Of a stretch of DNA of 64,000 nucleotides, positions 12,675 through 25,070 are shown one piece after another. Under the pieces are notes generated by a model. The model searched no databases. It was not told where the DNA came from and was given only the letters and a program-made list of their open reading frames with translations. Origin of the DNA: Phialocephala subalpina (lineage: Eukaryota; Ascomycota; Leotiomycetes; Helotiales; Mollisiaceae); the NCBI GenBank assembly GCA_900073065.1, contig FJOG01000003.1, positions 2,541,896 through 2,605,895 on the forward strand, read 5' to 3'. Made by a program: the position numbers and the translations under genes. The first letter of the stretch is position 1; each line of letters opens with the position of its first letter.

Positions 12675-13531
12675 CTAAGCCAACTGCCCCCTAACAACCC
12701 CAAGGCTGAAAAGGTTCGAATGATAATCAGTAAAGAACGCCACAGGGCTCTCTTCAATCTGCTTCACAATAAATCCAGTACCAGTATCCTTTCCATCCGG
12801 TCCGTTCAAACCAGTAGTGAATGGACCCGTAAGACAACCAGCGGTAGACCGACGTTTATCATCTCCAACTGGGTTGGGGAAAGCGACTACAGTGAAGAAT
12901 TAGTATTAGGTTTCTCAGAAGATTGATAGGTGAGGGAGGGTCATGGGACACCATGCGGAAGTCCTGACGTAGCAAGATCAGAGGGAGGCAAGGGAAGGGA
13001 TTTCTTACTGCGGGGAGGGCCGGAGGCACCGCGAGCGGCTTGGTGGATGTGCGTTGCTGTCTTAGCTGGGGACTGCGGGTTTCCGGCAACGTTGAGGAGG
13101 GTGATGTTCTGTTACTACCGTTAGCTCATTGTCCGAGAGCGAGAGCGAGAAGGGAGGAGAGGAGGGGGGAAGCTTACGTAGCAAATAGTATCCAACCAAC
13201 TATTGATCCCATACTCAAAGAACCCAACAGCATCCTTAGGTCCAGGAGCAGGCGCAGTACCATTTCGGACTTCAGACCCAACAGCAGTAACATGATAAGT
13301 ACTCGTAAACATAAACGGAGAATTGCAAGAAGCGTCGTCTCCGGTTTCAGGAGGGTACTTGATTGATTCCCAGCCTCCTGGTGGAGGTGGGTAGTAAGGA
13401 AGATTTTCACCTGTGCCTTTGGGGTAGTCGACGGGTTCCCATCCTCCTGGAGGAGAGCCGTATTTGATTTCTGTTGGAGCTGTGACAGCTCCAGATGCGA
13501 AGAGGGCGGTGGTGAGGAGTGTGGTGCGCAT
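12675..13531 (-). CDS. Secreted CHRD-domain protein with PPGGWE repeats
   Basis: Three exons (13531-13178, 13108-13009, 12886-12675) joined by GT-AG introns with exact phases give 221 residues. The first 17 or so residues are a signal peptide (MRTTLLTTALFASGAVT). Two tandem copies of a PPGGWEP/SxxYP unit follow at about 27-60. The rest matches the CHRD fold, first described in chordin: INSWLDTICYNITLLNVAG, the characteristic HIHQAARGASGPP, then LTGPFTTGLNGPDG and a C-terminal FFTDYHSNLFSLGVVRGQL. It is probably extracellular or wall-associated; fungal CHRD proteins have no assigned enzyme activity. A minisatellite lies just upstream. Confidence 0.9.
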
Positions 13532-13612
13532 ATTGGATGTTTGATCAGTTGAGAAACTTAAGATTTGTTGTTGATATTTGATTGTTGATTGGAATTAGTT
13601 GTCTGAAAAAGA

Positions 13613-13716
13613 TGTTGGAGATGAGAGTGATGATGAGAGTGATGATGAGAGTGATGATGAGAGTGATGATGAGAGTGATGATGAGAGTGATAATGAGAGT
13701 GATGATGAGATTGATG
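13613..13716. repeat. 12-bp minisatellite, unit GATGAGAGTGAT
   Basis: About eight tandem copies, the last two diverged (TAATGAGAGTGAT and GATGAGATTGAT variants). It sits 80-185 bases upstream of the CHRD gene start on its 5' side, in the leader or promoter. It is a multiple of three, so it stays open in several frames, but there is no sign that it is translated. Confidence 0.9.
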
Positions 13717-14445
13717 GATAGGAAATGGGAAGGTAGCAATGCTTTTATATCGCAACCATGGAGGCAACATCTACAGCAAGGAGATACAATACCGAAATGC
13801 CAAGATCTGGGGAAGTCCAAGGCATCGTCACCGAGGCTGAGTACAAGAAAGCCAAGTATTGAGCCCTATTCCAAATCGTCTTGAACTGATCATGTCCGGA
13901 CCATAGTTTGCTTGGCTAGAGAGATGCAACCTCTTTCATCTGCCGAGACACTCTTTCTTGGAGGAGCGGAATTGCTTGACTTAGTCCCCGACGCACATTC
14001 CGGATGTCCTTGATAATGCCAAGAGTTATCGCGTGACTATAAAGCCCAAAAACTCTTCAAAAGACCACAGAAAGAGACAAGAGATGAGTGACGAGGCAAG
14101 TGGCAGCGCAGGTAGTAACAATCGGCAGGTAGATAACTAGTTGAGCTAGTGTCCGCTTCATTGGTACAGAACGTCAGCCGAGCTTTTGAAGTCCTAGGTG
14201 GTTTCTAGAGGCGTTCTAAAGGGTAGCTAACCCAAGAACGGGTTTAAGCTTATTCTTCGAAGCTCTTGAGTCAGATCTTCCAAGTGTCTTTTTCTTGAGT
14301 ATCGGATGAAAGGAGTACAGTGAAGCTTGGAGGCGCAACTCGTCATGAGAGAAGGCTCGTATTGTGAAGGACTACAACGGGAGATCCTCAACCTGGAAGC
14401 TGAGTATCGCACTTGCGAAGACAAATGACAGAATCCACAAATACC
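13717..14445. other. Intergenic between CHRD gene and SAM35
   Basis: Promoter side of the CHRD gene and 3' flank of SAM35. Short overlapping frames only; no RNA gene or mobile element recognised. Confidence 0.5.
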
Positions 14446-15581
14446 TTACTTGGCGGGGTTGTCAGGCGCACCCTGAACATTGAGGAGCTTCTTCTGGACC
14501 GCGCCAGGATTGAAGCGGAGATAGCGAGTAGGGTATGGAGTGGCGTGCAGGTGATATTCATTGGTCATCCGCCATAATATCTTACAAGCAACCTCTCTCG
14601 ATGTTGTACAAGGTTGTCTCTCGTTCTCAGAGCTCGACATAGCTTCTTCTCCTTCCATCCCATGCTGTCGTCGAGGAGCAATTGGGTGTATGCGAACACG
14701 CTTGCGTCAAAAAGTGCTGGTTTATCGTTTCCAAAGAACCATGAATCATCTCCAAGCAGAATAGATAGAGCTTCAAAAGCTTTGTCTGCTTCGCTGTACA
14801 AGTCGTCGGTATCGATGATTGAGGTATGTTTCAAAAGTTCGGCTTCTGCTGCAATTCGAAGTTGGTATGCTATTGAAGCTCGTACGAGAGGATTTGAAGA
14901 GTTGGGGAAAACGTAGAGTGGATATGCGACTGCCGAGAAGTTCAGGGGCTCAAGGTATAATGTGTATAGCTATAACCATTGTCAGCATTTCCTCAAGGAT
15001 TCGGCCAAGATTCCATACCCATGCGTTGCGTATCCGGTGGTCAAGTAATGACTGATATGCTTCATACCGCATGCTGGGAGACTCGTCCACTCTGCCACCA
15101 TGATCTGAAGCATACTTCACAAACTTGTTGGATGTGACCGGTAGTAGGGATTCCTGGGACGAACTCGAGTGAACAGCTGGGAGAAGGAAGGGCAAGGAGC
15201 CGGTAGGAGATGCGTGGTTATTCGAGGAGATGAGACGGTGATCTACGCCCGCAATGTTCAAGAAAGTCTACGAACGGGTCAGACATTGACCTTCAAGAAC
15301 ATCCCAATTCTACTGACCTGCCATTTCAGACAACTTGGATTGAAAGACGGCTTCCCTGCAGCCGCATCATGGCTCGTACTGAAAACATAGAGACTGGGTA
15401 TTCTGGCAGATTTCGGGGCGCGCTGTGGAAGCTGATTTGGAGGATATACTACAACAGGGACTCGATCGAACAGCTTCTTGATTGGCGGAGGAATAGAGAA
15501 GAGATCTGCCACTTTTCTGGTCTGCCTGGAGAAGGATGACTGCTCTTGCTCATCCTTTTCCGGGGTAACTTTGGGTGGCAT
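14446..15581 (-). CDS. SAM35: SAM35/metaxin-like mitochondrial outer membrane import subunit
   Basis: A GST-fold protein of the sorting and assembly machinery that inserts beta-barrel proteins into the mitochondrial outer membrane. Exons 15581-15318, 15267-15019 and 14969 onward join in phase 0. The N-terminal part carries the fungal signature IPPPIKKLFDRVPVVVYPPN; the GST-N half is in exons 1-2 and the GST-C half, with ALFDASVFAYTQLLLDD, in exon 3. The C-terminus is uncertain. Reading through gives HRERLLVRYYGG and a stop at 14565. A donor GTAAGA after ERLL could instead splice onto a last exon ending near 14446. I extend the feature to the farther stop. No transmembrane helix is evident, as in metaxins. 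Confidence 0.85.
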
Positions 15582-16746
15582 TGGAAGAGAAGTGTGCTTC
15601 GTTGCGGTACATGCAGCTCTTCACATCGATTGAATTTCCTCAGACGTAGGAAGCTAGGCTGTTCCTGGATTCCTGCCATTTGGCACCGCCTTTCGGTTTG
15701 AGCCGACCTTTTCCCGTGCCTCCGTCACCGTATTTTGAGTGGAGCCAGAAGGTGGCCCCGGTGGAGTGGAGTGGAGTGGAGTGGAGTGGAGTGGAGTGGA
15801 GTGACACCGCGCATCTCTCGGCCTTACAGACAACGCACCTCAATCGATTCTCATGCACGAAATCATATCAAGATACATATCATATTTGCCTCCACGTCTA
15901 CCACCTACCACCAAAGAAAAAGAAACATGTGTTTATTTTCTGTTTCGATCCTAGCGATCGAGATCTTGACATCCACTAGGCACTGACTATACTTGTCATC
16001 AACCCGAAGCACGCTGATCGACCATCTATCTAGGCCTCTTCCAGCAATTTAGTCGAGGCTCCAATGTGTGGAGAGGGAATGCGCAGCGTGGGGTACATAC
16101 CACCATACTATGTACCATACCAAAGCGTCACAAAGGCTGCTCTCGGGCGACAAAGGACAGCTGTCATAGGTCGGGCTGCCGGTAACCCTCGGTCAATGAA
16201 AGCAAGAAGCGTCAATCATGCAGGGCTGCGTTCACCACACATCTGACCGGACCTGGGACGCTGCATCGTGGCTTCACACCCTCCGCTGCAACTTCTGCCT
16301 GCATCCGTCCTCCACCCTTCTCATTCTCACCACACCGGTAATTCTCCATATTGTCTTCCTCAACCACGTCGCACAATCGAAGAGCGTTTTCTGCTTCACT
16401 TCGACCTCGACTGAACCTGCTGAAAACGTCAAAAGCTAGATCTGTCGCTACCATCACCCGTCATTTAGCCGAAAAGAGCGACGCCGGCCTTGAGGCTTCA
16501 TCCCGCCGAGGTCAAAGAAACACCGTAAAAGTAGCGGGCGTCCCCACAGTCGACACATTTCATCGCACCACTTCTTGAAGTGATACAAGTCAGCCTTCAC
16601 TCCCGAGTTCTCGACATCTTCTCTCGTTCGCAGTCGAATACATCTCCTCCACGACCGATATCTCGACGGCAAACCACAAGGCTCTCTGCACGAGACCAGC
16701 AGGCGAGTTCTCGCCTCGTCATCGTTATCAACACTATCACATAAAG
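15582..16746. other. Intergenic with GTGGA microsatellite
   Basis: Divergent promoter region between SAM35 and the short conserved gene. It contains the pentanucleotide tract at 15761-15803. The stretch 16218-16740 is pyrimidine-rich and probably a long 5' leader of the gene at 16747. Overlapping frames on both strands are not convincing. Confidence 0.5.
15761..15803. repeat. Pentanucleotide microsatellite (GTGGA)n
   Basis: About 8.5 perfect tandem copies of GTGGA, about 180 bases upstream of the SAM35 start on the opposite strand sense. Purine-rich on the + strand. Confidence 0.95.
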
Positions 16747-17025
16747 ATGGACGCACCACTTTCCTCACCGACCCTGAATGGGCCACCACAACACAACTAC
16801 TTCTCACATCAATCCTCCTCTTCATCGTCGACAGCACAATCCAGCGGCCCCACCTCCGCTCCCCAGACCCAAAGCCAGCAACAAGCATATCAACCCCCAC
16901 CTGCACCCCAAAGACCAAACGATACCACCTCTCCCTTCCTACGAGACTTCAACCTGGTAGCAGAAGCCGCGAAACGGGCGCAAATGGCAGTACTCATGCG
17001 GGACTTAGAAGGAGTGGCCATTTGA
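16747..17025 (+). CDS. Short conserved-looking protein with Pro/Gln/Ser-rich N-terminus
   Basis: Single exon of 92 codons from ATG 16747. The first two thirds are low complexity (Ser run, Gln/Pro-rich). The end is a compact amphipathic segment, FLRDFNLVAEAAKRAQMAV followed by LMRDLEGVAI, which looks like the conserved core. I believe similar short proteins exist across ascomycetes but cannot name a function. No signal peptide or membrane span. The end lies next to a 1.7-kb region without genes. Confidence 0.65.
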   Translation: MDAPLSSPTLNGPPQHNYFSHQSSSSSSTAQSSGPTSAPQTQSQQQAYQPPPAPQRPNDTTSPFLRDFNLVAEAAKRAQMAVLMRDLEGVAI

Positions 17026-18773
17026 TCGCAGTAATTTTCTGCGGGGCGAGGGAAAGTCACCATCTCAGTGGGGACAATATTTTCAGCAAAGACGAGACGG
17101 GAAGAGTCGGGGGATACCGAATATGGGATTAATGAAGACAGAAATTGAAGTCAGTCAGTCACGATAGATGGAATGAAAGTTGGATATGCGAGTATCATTG
17201 TCAGGTCGAAGAGAAATATTAGCGTGTGCTGCAAAGCATTTGTTGGCGTAATTGAGCAGCCAGCAATGGGATCTGGTTTGGAGTTTGGGAAAGGGATATC
17301 ACAATCAGCGCCACTTCATTTATTGTTATCTTTACGGCGTATTGCTGGCACATTGGAAGGGATATAAACTCGGGAAGAAATAGTATTAGAGACTAGATCG
17401 CAACATAATGCCAGGTTTATACTCCATTTCTTCGAGTTACATCGCTCGATATCAGTCACCCATTCAGATTCTCTGAAGTTACACTACGAAGCTCAATGTC
17501 CCAAATCGACGGGAAGATCGAACTTGCTTCAATATCTAAAGGAAGTTGATCCATTAATTCCAAGAACATCAAGAGTCTCAGATGAAGTTTGGGATCTACA
17601 CTCAGTGGCAATCCACAATGTCTGCAACCAAGGCAATTTCAGTCATAGTTAATAGGCAGGATGTAATATCCCAGGTGAGCGAGGGCATGGAGAGCTCTTG
17701 AAACTGTCTAAACCAGGTTGGTGCACTCATCTTCAAATTCTCAAGATAACAGCATCAAGCCGGAATCCGACATCGAGGGCTCATCGGAGCTCAAATGTCT
17801 ACAGAATCAAACTTCTCAAGCTCCAATTTCTCTCATTCTCACCATCATCCTCCCTAGAACCGAAATTGAAAGTTCTCCTCCTAGATCCATCATTCACAAA
17901 TCCATCCACATATACACTCTCGACCTCCCCAGCCACATCTTCGACATCCAACTCGTAAACAATCAGAAATCACAACCCGCAAACCAATCTCCAACAAACA
18001 ACCTTAAATCTCACGTGAAATTTGCATGCTTACATATTACCTCCAAGACGAAATATAAACCCATGCCAGTGCAATCTTCCAAGAATCCAGGACTGAACCC
18101 TCGGCTTGAGTAACATTGACGCGAGTGCCTAAACAGCTCTCATATATTTCTAATCTCCCCCCTTGTCCTCCGACTTCCGTTGTCATAGCAGACGGGAAAG
18201 ATCTGATATCCGGCTGCGGCACAACTCATTTTCCTTCAGCCTCTTCTTTTCCCGTCTTAGCACCACTCCTTGATCTTAACACTTCCAAGCTGCGTTTAGT
18301 TCGCCGACATCAACGGACAACAACAGGTGGCAACAAGAAGAGGAAGAAGAAACTAATCCACAGGGGCAGGAAAACAAGAACACAAAGTCTTCTCAAGAAC
18401 GGTTTATGCCTATGAACAACCAATCACTCGCATGTAGTAATGCTACAGGGGCGCCATACCATACCATCCGTCGACGCATCACGGCACAAGTCCATCCATC
18501 CAGTCTAAACATCGATAATTGTGAAGAACGCAAAAGGAGCCATCGCCTTCCAAGCTCCAGTCATATCATATCCACCCGAGCCCATCCATCATTCCCATCA
18601 CAGTAAAAAGAAGAGCTGAGCTAGCTGCCCACCAACCAACCCCATACACCTTATCCACAATGCATGCTGAGTATGAGTAGAGAAAAGAGAAACGCATAAG
18701 GAAGGTAAAACAACGTTAACGCCAGGCTGGATCTGTCAAAGAGTTCCATTCGTTCACTTGATCCAGATATGTC
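17026..18773. other. Intergenic, nothing recognised
   Basis: Frames up to 131 codons (17718-18113, +) are Ser/Pro/Asn-rich without domain character. The right end must hold the 3' UTR of VID30. No RNA gene found by eye. Confidence 0.45.
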
Positions 18774-21700
18774 TTATTGTGAGCCAGGTTTCGGCCGCAC
18801 AAAGTCGTCGATATTTACGAGTGAACCGGGACCACCTCCTTCTCGAAGATCTTCTAGCAAGACGTATGTTTGCTGATAGAGTTTTTCGAGAGCCGCAGAT
18901 GAGGACTTGCCGAGTGAGACTGGGACTTGTTAGTATGCAGGACAGGATAGGATTGAATGGTGGCATAACTTACGTAGAATTGCAGAGTTCAACTCCTCTG
19001 CAACTGCCATTCGACCATTGGTATCAAGGAAATGCGAAACTTCTTTGGCGTTCAGGGGATCTTGGTACGCCATCAGAGCAAAGATGTCGTCAAGGCCTTT
19101 CTTCACTTCTCTTCGAGGATCGTTCTGGAACTCTGCTTGGAGTATTCTGCCATATTCCAAGGTGTCTTGGAGTAACTGCGAGTATTCGTTTTGGTTCTCC
19201 GGTAGTTCTTCGGTATCCATCCGGTCGTAGTTGTTTGAGTTCTGGTGGTCGTCTAGTTCCATGTCATGATTTATGATATCGTCGTACCAATCTCCGTTAT
19301 GGCCGTTGCTCTTCTTCATGCTGCTTTTCGAGCTGAAGTTTTGCAATTCGGCTGCCTGCCGGACCATCTCGATGAATTTTCGACACCTCAACCGGAAGTA
19401 GACATGCTCATTGTCTTTGAGCACATTTGGGTAGTAAACATTGGTGTACTTGAGAGCTTTGTCGATGTCTCCTTCTAGGACAGCTGTTCGTATTCCTTGA
19501 GGCATGTCAGTTAATGTCACTTTGTCGTGTGAGATTCAGACTCACGCTGACGATGACCGGCATCTTCATCCTCCTTGACATCGAATCCTTTGACGAATTC
19601 ATTTGGATCTAAGCTTAACGCTTGCTTTTCCGCATGAACTTCTTCTGCAAATGCTCGGGCGGTCTCAACATAGCCATCGTGGGCAAGTGCTTGGAGAATC
19701 TGATACAATTAGTAAAGAGCAGATTGTTGCCAGCTGCACTCGACGTACCAGTGCTTGTATCAGCTCTGTTTCATCCAGAGGAGGCGATAATTTAGCAGTG
19801 CTAGTTGCTTCAATTTCTTGCCTGATTTGTCTTTTCTCTCTCTGCAAACGGTTAGCTCGAATTCCTGTCCACATGTAGCTACAAGTCTCTCGCGATATCC
19901 AATCCTGGCGTAAGCGTCCGATTTGCGCTTGAAGAATGGCAACTTGAGCGCTCTCCGAGACATAGGGGATTCTGACTAGTCCGATAATATGATTTGTGGG
20001 AGTTGGTTGAGCGTCTCCATTTTGGTTTGGTGAATGATCTGCTCCAGAAGGGACGTCTAAAAGATCGCTTAGCATCCTGGTTTCTGTGGGAGCTTGCTCA
20101 GTGAATGACCCTCCACTAGGGATTTGTTGAACTGCTTGGGTAACCTCTGCACCAGAACTAAGTAGCCGACCAATTGCATCGAGAGTAGCTCCTGTAATTG
20201 TTGCCCTATCGGCGCCACTTCGGCTGCCCCATTCCGGTATAACTCGTTCAACTTCCAATGCAGAAGTGTCTGGAGCTCCTATTGTGGGAGCAGAAGTAGA
20301 GGCTGGTGGCAAGCGTCTAGTGGTGGTGGAAGTCCCTAGCACACTTATTGTCCGTGGTGGACGAGGACTTCGAATGATGGTCCGGTTGTGAGTACCAGCC
20401 GGCGTAACTTGACGGTGTGTAATTCTTCGAATGTGTTGATTTCGGGGCTCTAACAGATATTCTTGAATCGTATTGGTGTGACGATTTTGACGTCCCGATT
20501 CCACGGCTGCGCTCCGCCATGAAGGAAATGCACCATTGTTCGAGCTCGTTGAACCTAGCGGGTGTGGGGAGGGGTCGCGGAAGTCAGACCGTCGAAGACC
20601 GGATGTGAGGTCAGACATTGCACCCTGAGGGCTAGGTTGGGAGGGTAGGCCGGTAAAAGTAGGAAAATTGCGTCTCGTAAGTTGTGTGCTCGCCTGGGAC
20701 ATTGACGCTCCATTGCCATTCGCCTGCGAATGCGCGTTTTCTGGAGTTACCGTCACAGACGACGCCACCGAGTTGCGGCGGTTGACGAATTCTTCCAAGG
20801 GGTGATACCATGTAAACAGAGCCGCATGATGACCTCGACGAGTTCGGAAGGTGCTAAAGGTGATGTATGGTCTCATAGCAGTGTCCAACGCACCACTGCT
20901 TGCTTCCCGTTGGCGTCTTCGACCCGCCTCGAGAGCTCGTTCGAATGTATCGAAAGGGCCGATTGTCTCCTCGCGAGCTGGGCTCAAACGGCTTGCATTG
21001 GCTGATTGTCCGGGAGATGAAAGGTCATTGATAGATCGCTCGGGAGAGTCATTCTCAAGGGCCATAGGGAATGCGTCGGCTGCTTGTCCCGGAGGTGCTG
21101 GGTCAATGGGAGATTGCTCTGGAGAGTCATTCGCAAGGGTCGTAGGGGAGTCTGGGTCCTGATCCGCAGGCGTAGGAACTAATTGGTTGGGAGGAGCAAT
21201 AGGCATATTGACATAGAGCTGAGGATAAACCTGGGGTAAGTTGCGAATATATGACTCGGTGGCTGGCGATGGTGGTGATGCTATATTCTGTTCCTCTAAG
21301 GATGGTCCTGGATGTCCGGCTGGTTCTGCTCCATGTTCTTGACTTTCGGAGCCGTTGCCTTGGATATCGCTAGAAGATGGGGAATGGGGATAAGGAAAGG
21401 TATTACTTGCCGACATCATGCCATCTATGTCAAAGACAAATGGTCTTTGGCCGAAATTTACTCGGATATGCTCGCCTGTTTTCTTCATACCCACAGAAGG
21501 AAAGAGCTTCCCTTTGTTCTCCTTAATGTCACGGAAAGCAGTACCTAGACGTAGTTTTAGTAATAGTCATCCAAATCAAGCGAGAACAGTCATAATACCT
21601 AAATGATCACCATTCTTAGTGAAGAAGGCACATCCTGTCCGAAAGTTCACGCCACATCCTATCACGTCTCCAGCATTGAACGGAGGCCCGTAGTGCTTGC

Positions 21701-22707
21701 CCGAGCTTTGGCAACAGAAAGAGTGGCCATCATCTCCGTGGTACGCGTACGATTCTGGTTCCCATCCAGGCAATCTTGATAATGGTACATTTTTGGTTGA
21801 GAAACCAATACCAATAGAGCTTCTATGATGCATGTCAGAAATACGAACAAATAAATGGCATAAAATGGCTGACATACTCTTCTCGTTTTCGAGAGACGAT
21901 ATCTACCTCAAAGTAGTAAATTCCACATTGGGAAGGCATAGGATGGTCTGCCCTAAGAGAACATGCTTCATGATCTCGGTCTCTTTCAGACTTTGGGCCA
22001 GACAACTTCACTTCCAGACCATCATTCAACACCTCGAGACCTCCGTACTTGTCCAAAATGTTCCATTTCGAAGGCAAAGGAGTCAAAGTCTCATCTTCTG
22101 CCGGGGGTGCCTTTTCGATCACATCGTGTGCTATACCCCGATATGAAGAACTCATTTTCGCATGCAGATTCATACTGCTTGCGCTTGTAGATAGCGAACC
22201 CGGTTGTGAGGAGGGTGCAGATGGACCATCCTTCTGTGCCGCGACCTTCGCCTTGTGTGCCTCCTCTAGCCTCTGTACGTATCTTGACCCTTTCAAATAT
22301 GACGGTATGAAGAACTGATCCGTACCGCTTCCGCCAAAGCCTCCATAGCCGTTTCCGTTCACCAACGCCGCAAAAGCACTCGAGAACGGGTGTAGTTGTC
22401 CGCCACGGCCCCACGACCCTGAACGCCCATGAGAGTTGCCGTTTGTATTGAAATCCATATCGTATGTGCGAGGATCGAATCGTTGGTGCCCGCTCAAGCT
22501 TTGGTAGCTAGGATCGTAGCTAAAGTCGGACTGGTTGAGAAGATGTGAGAATGCGCCAGACCGAGCTGGCTGCTGGTATGGAGCTCCTGAAGCTGTCCCA
22601 GAAACCACTGAAGCATACGATGATCTTCGAGGCACAAAACCGGGAGCTCCAGTCGGCATGCTCGAATCTGGAACCCCCGGTGAGCCCGAAGGGTAGGAGT
22701 TCGTCAT
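18774..22707 (-). CDS. VID30: RanBP9/10-type GID ubiquitin ligase subunit (VID30/GID1)
   Basis: SPRY-LisH-CTLH-CRA scaffold of the GID/CTLH E3 ligase, which in yeast degrades gluconeogenic enzymes when glucose returns. Six exons close in phase: 22707-21878, 21822-21599, 21544-19749, 19699-19546, 19495-18974 and 18919-18774. The last intron has a perfect TACTAAC branch site. The low-complexity N-terminus is followed by SPRY (GIYYFEVDIVSRKREE, SSIGIGFSTKNVPLSRLPGW, FTKNGDHLGTAF), a long Ser/Pro-rich insertion of about 500 residues, then LisH (ELIQALILQALAHDGYVETARAF), CTLH (IRTAVLEGDIDKAL) and CRA (from LQDTLEYGRILQAEF). The long insertion between SPRY and LisH is larger than in animal RanBP9. 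Confidence 0.93.
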
Positions 22708-24071
22708 CTCGAGATGTCCAAGCGTTAACTGACTGAGGATGTCGTTCTCTGCAGACTATGGCTTCGAGGAGATAGATAGTGTAAATCTTCGAGAATCGTC
22801 TGAATTTCGTGTATCTACAATAGGTCCCGTACTTAGAAACGGCTTTCAGTGTATCGATGACCAGACTAAGGTGGGGACAATGTATGATGTGGTGAATATG
22901 CGTTCATGGCCAGGAAATGGAGTGAATGTGTTAGAAGATGGTTTGCTAGCCCTACCAGAGCTGAAGTCCTGCATGCGAGTTCATCGTATCACTTATTGTT
23001 TGGTTCGAGGTCCAGATTGGAAGCATGGATGTATGAGTGAACAGCGGAGGAAGACGCAATGAGCAGGCGCTGAGCTACAAGCGACCTAGACCCATTTTGA
23101 CACGGTGGGGAAAAGCCACAGGGTAGTTGTCACGAGACAGTGAGAATGACCAGATATTTTCTCAGCAGGACTACTTGAGATCAAATATTTGAAAGGCTAT
23201 TATTCTTTAGAAATAGCCTACATTGTAAGCAGCCACTTTTCCTTTACTTTAAAATGTGGAATATTCATAGCTTTACCGCTAAATCACAACGAAGTAAGAT
23301 GGCTACAAGCTGGCACGACTTGCGCCTCAAGATAAGAGTAGAGCTGCACTCAACACTTTTTTTTGGTCTGAAAAGAAGATAATTTCGCCCTGGCATCTCA
23401 TATAATCTAAAATCCTCCAGTTGATTTTGGTGATCCTGTATAATACTTGAAATGTTTGCTGGAAAAACTGTATCTAGCATGTGATAGCTATTGTAGTGAT
23501 CCAGAGAGATGTATTAAGAAGGCACCGTGATTTTATTCATGTATGATTTGTACTATGGCTGAGAATGATTTCTCTCTGTACTTCAATCATATAAGTCTGG
23601 TCATCTTTCTCACTGTACTAGTCCTCAGCTACACAATCTTGCAAGGCATAACCTACGGTCTGGATGTTGCATGTGCAAGTACTATCAAGCAGAACGGCAA
23701 TCACAGTACTGGCGACAAAGACAGAATGACTTGCAGAGCCCACCAATGGAGATCTTTTTATTCTGAGAGAGCAATAGTACATCGATGCTGTTTTATGATA
23801 CAATGCCGTCACCAGAGAACGCCAGCCGCAGCCGTTCAATGATCCCTCCAACACTGTAAAGCCCAAAAGCCAACGCCATTTTGTTTTCCCCGCATGTAAA
23901 GGCTCATGGTTAGTTCAGACCCCATAACGCCTCTAAATTGTCCCAGTCGGAGCTCGTAGCCCCAGATGACAAGAGCATAGCAGACAGATGTCCACCTAGC
24001 AGAGCCATCATGTGGTGAATGTGATAATATGTATAATACACGTCTAACGAATCTGATGAAATTGCATCTGT
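22708..24071. other. Intergenic, nothing recognised
   Basis: Upstream of VID30 and downstream of IES4, both on the minus strand. Short frames near 22739-23062 and 23543-23842 have no protein character. AT-rich in places. Confidence 0.5.
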
Positions 24072-25070
24072 TCAAGCAGAAGCTGTGACGATTGGTGTTG
24101 CTGGTGCAGCTGGCGTAGCGGTTGCGGCCGGAGCAGTTGGGGCAGTCGGGGCAGAGGATGGAGGAAGAGATGGAGCTGGTGACGAAACCAAGTTGCTAGC
24201 CATTTCGACATCCGCGCCGCTGTTGCTCTTCTCGCTCTCCATTTGGCTGTTGTCCTTGTTCTCCTTGCTGCTGTCTCCAGAAGCAGAGCCCTCAGAGTTT
24301 CCTTGGATGGTGACCTTTGGTGGTGCCGTCCAGCGTGGTATCTCCCAAGTAACTCCGGTAAAGCTCTTCAACTTGAAGCTGCCCTTCTGCCATCTGCGAC
24401 AAGGCTTGCCAGTTCGATCGAGGGCACGAAGGCCGGCGTTGATGGCACCTTGGTTGGCTTTGGGTCCGAGTTTGTGGGCAGCGCCGGTGCTGGCTCGTGG
24501 TGCGGTGCTCGAGTGATCAATCGTGCCGTCCTCTCTATAGCATTAAATATTAGCAGATGGATATGGCTGAAGAGAATGAATGTTGTATCGTCTAGAGAAT
24601 GCGATCATGAAGATCCTTCGTGGACCTTCGCTGACAATGCGCGAAATTGAGCGGAGCCGATGAAAGATGGTCACTTACAATCTTGCCTTCTTCTTTGGAC
24701 CTGGCTTGCCTCGAGGCTTAGGAAGACCATCTGGACCCAAAGCAGGACCCGCGGATCTCTTGACACCCTTCTTCTTGACAATGTCAGCTGAAGGAGGCGG
24801 CATCAGAGTTGCAACAGGAGTGCTGGCGGCGACGGGTGTGTTCGCGTTCGACTCGGTAGGGGGGTCTCCATTGGAGCTGGACGCTGTGATGGGTTGGGTA
24901 TTTGTAGATGATGACTCCTTCGAGGGGGACTCCTCCTTCACTGCGGCGACAGGTTCAAATTTGTTCAACGCCGTGGGCGACACCTTCAACTTCACAACCA
25001 TGCTAGGCTTTTGCGAGGATTTTCTTCGGGCGCCGGAAGCGGCAGCAGGTTTGGGAGTCGTTGAGGCCAT
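24072..25070 (-). CDS. IES4: INO80 chromatin remodelling complex subunit Ies4-like
   Basis: Two exons (25070-24679 and 24534-24072) join as KKKARL-EDGTIDHSS, giving about 284 residues. The protein is disordered at both ends (Ala/Pro/Ser/Thr-rich). The middle carries the Ies4 core (fungal DUF1711): GRP-like basic cluster KPRGKPGPKKKARL, then KLGPKANQGAINAGLRALDR, CRRWQKG, and SFTGVTWEIPRW. Ies4 is a nuclear subunit of the INO80 nucleosome remodeller and a checkpoint-kinase target in yeast. The basic cluster could serve as nuclear localisation signal or DNA contact. Confidence 0.88.

Noticed and set aside
13613..13716. CRISPR-like array
   Set aside because: Direct tandem units without spacers in a fungal genome; a minisatellite.
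13545..13820. Frames of repeated Ile-Ile-Thr-Leu or His-His-Ser
   Set aside because: Pure translation of the 12-bp minisatellite; no evidence of coding.
17698..18113. 131-codon frame downstream of the short conserved gene
   Set aside because: Low-complexity Ser/Asn/Pro-rich, no splice or domain support.
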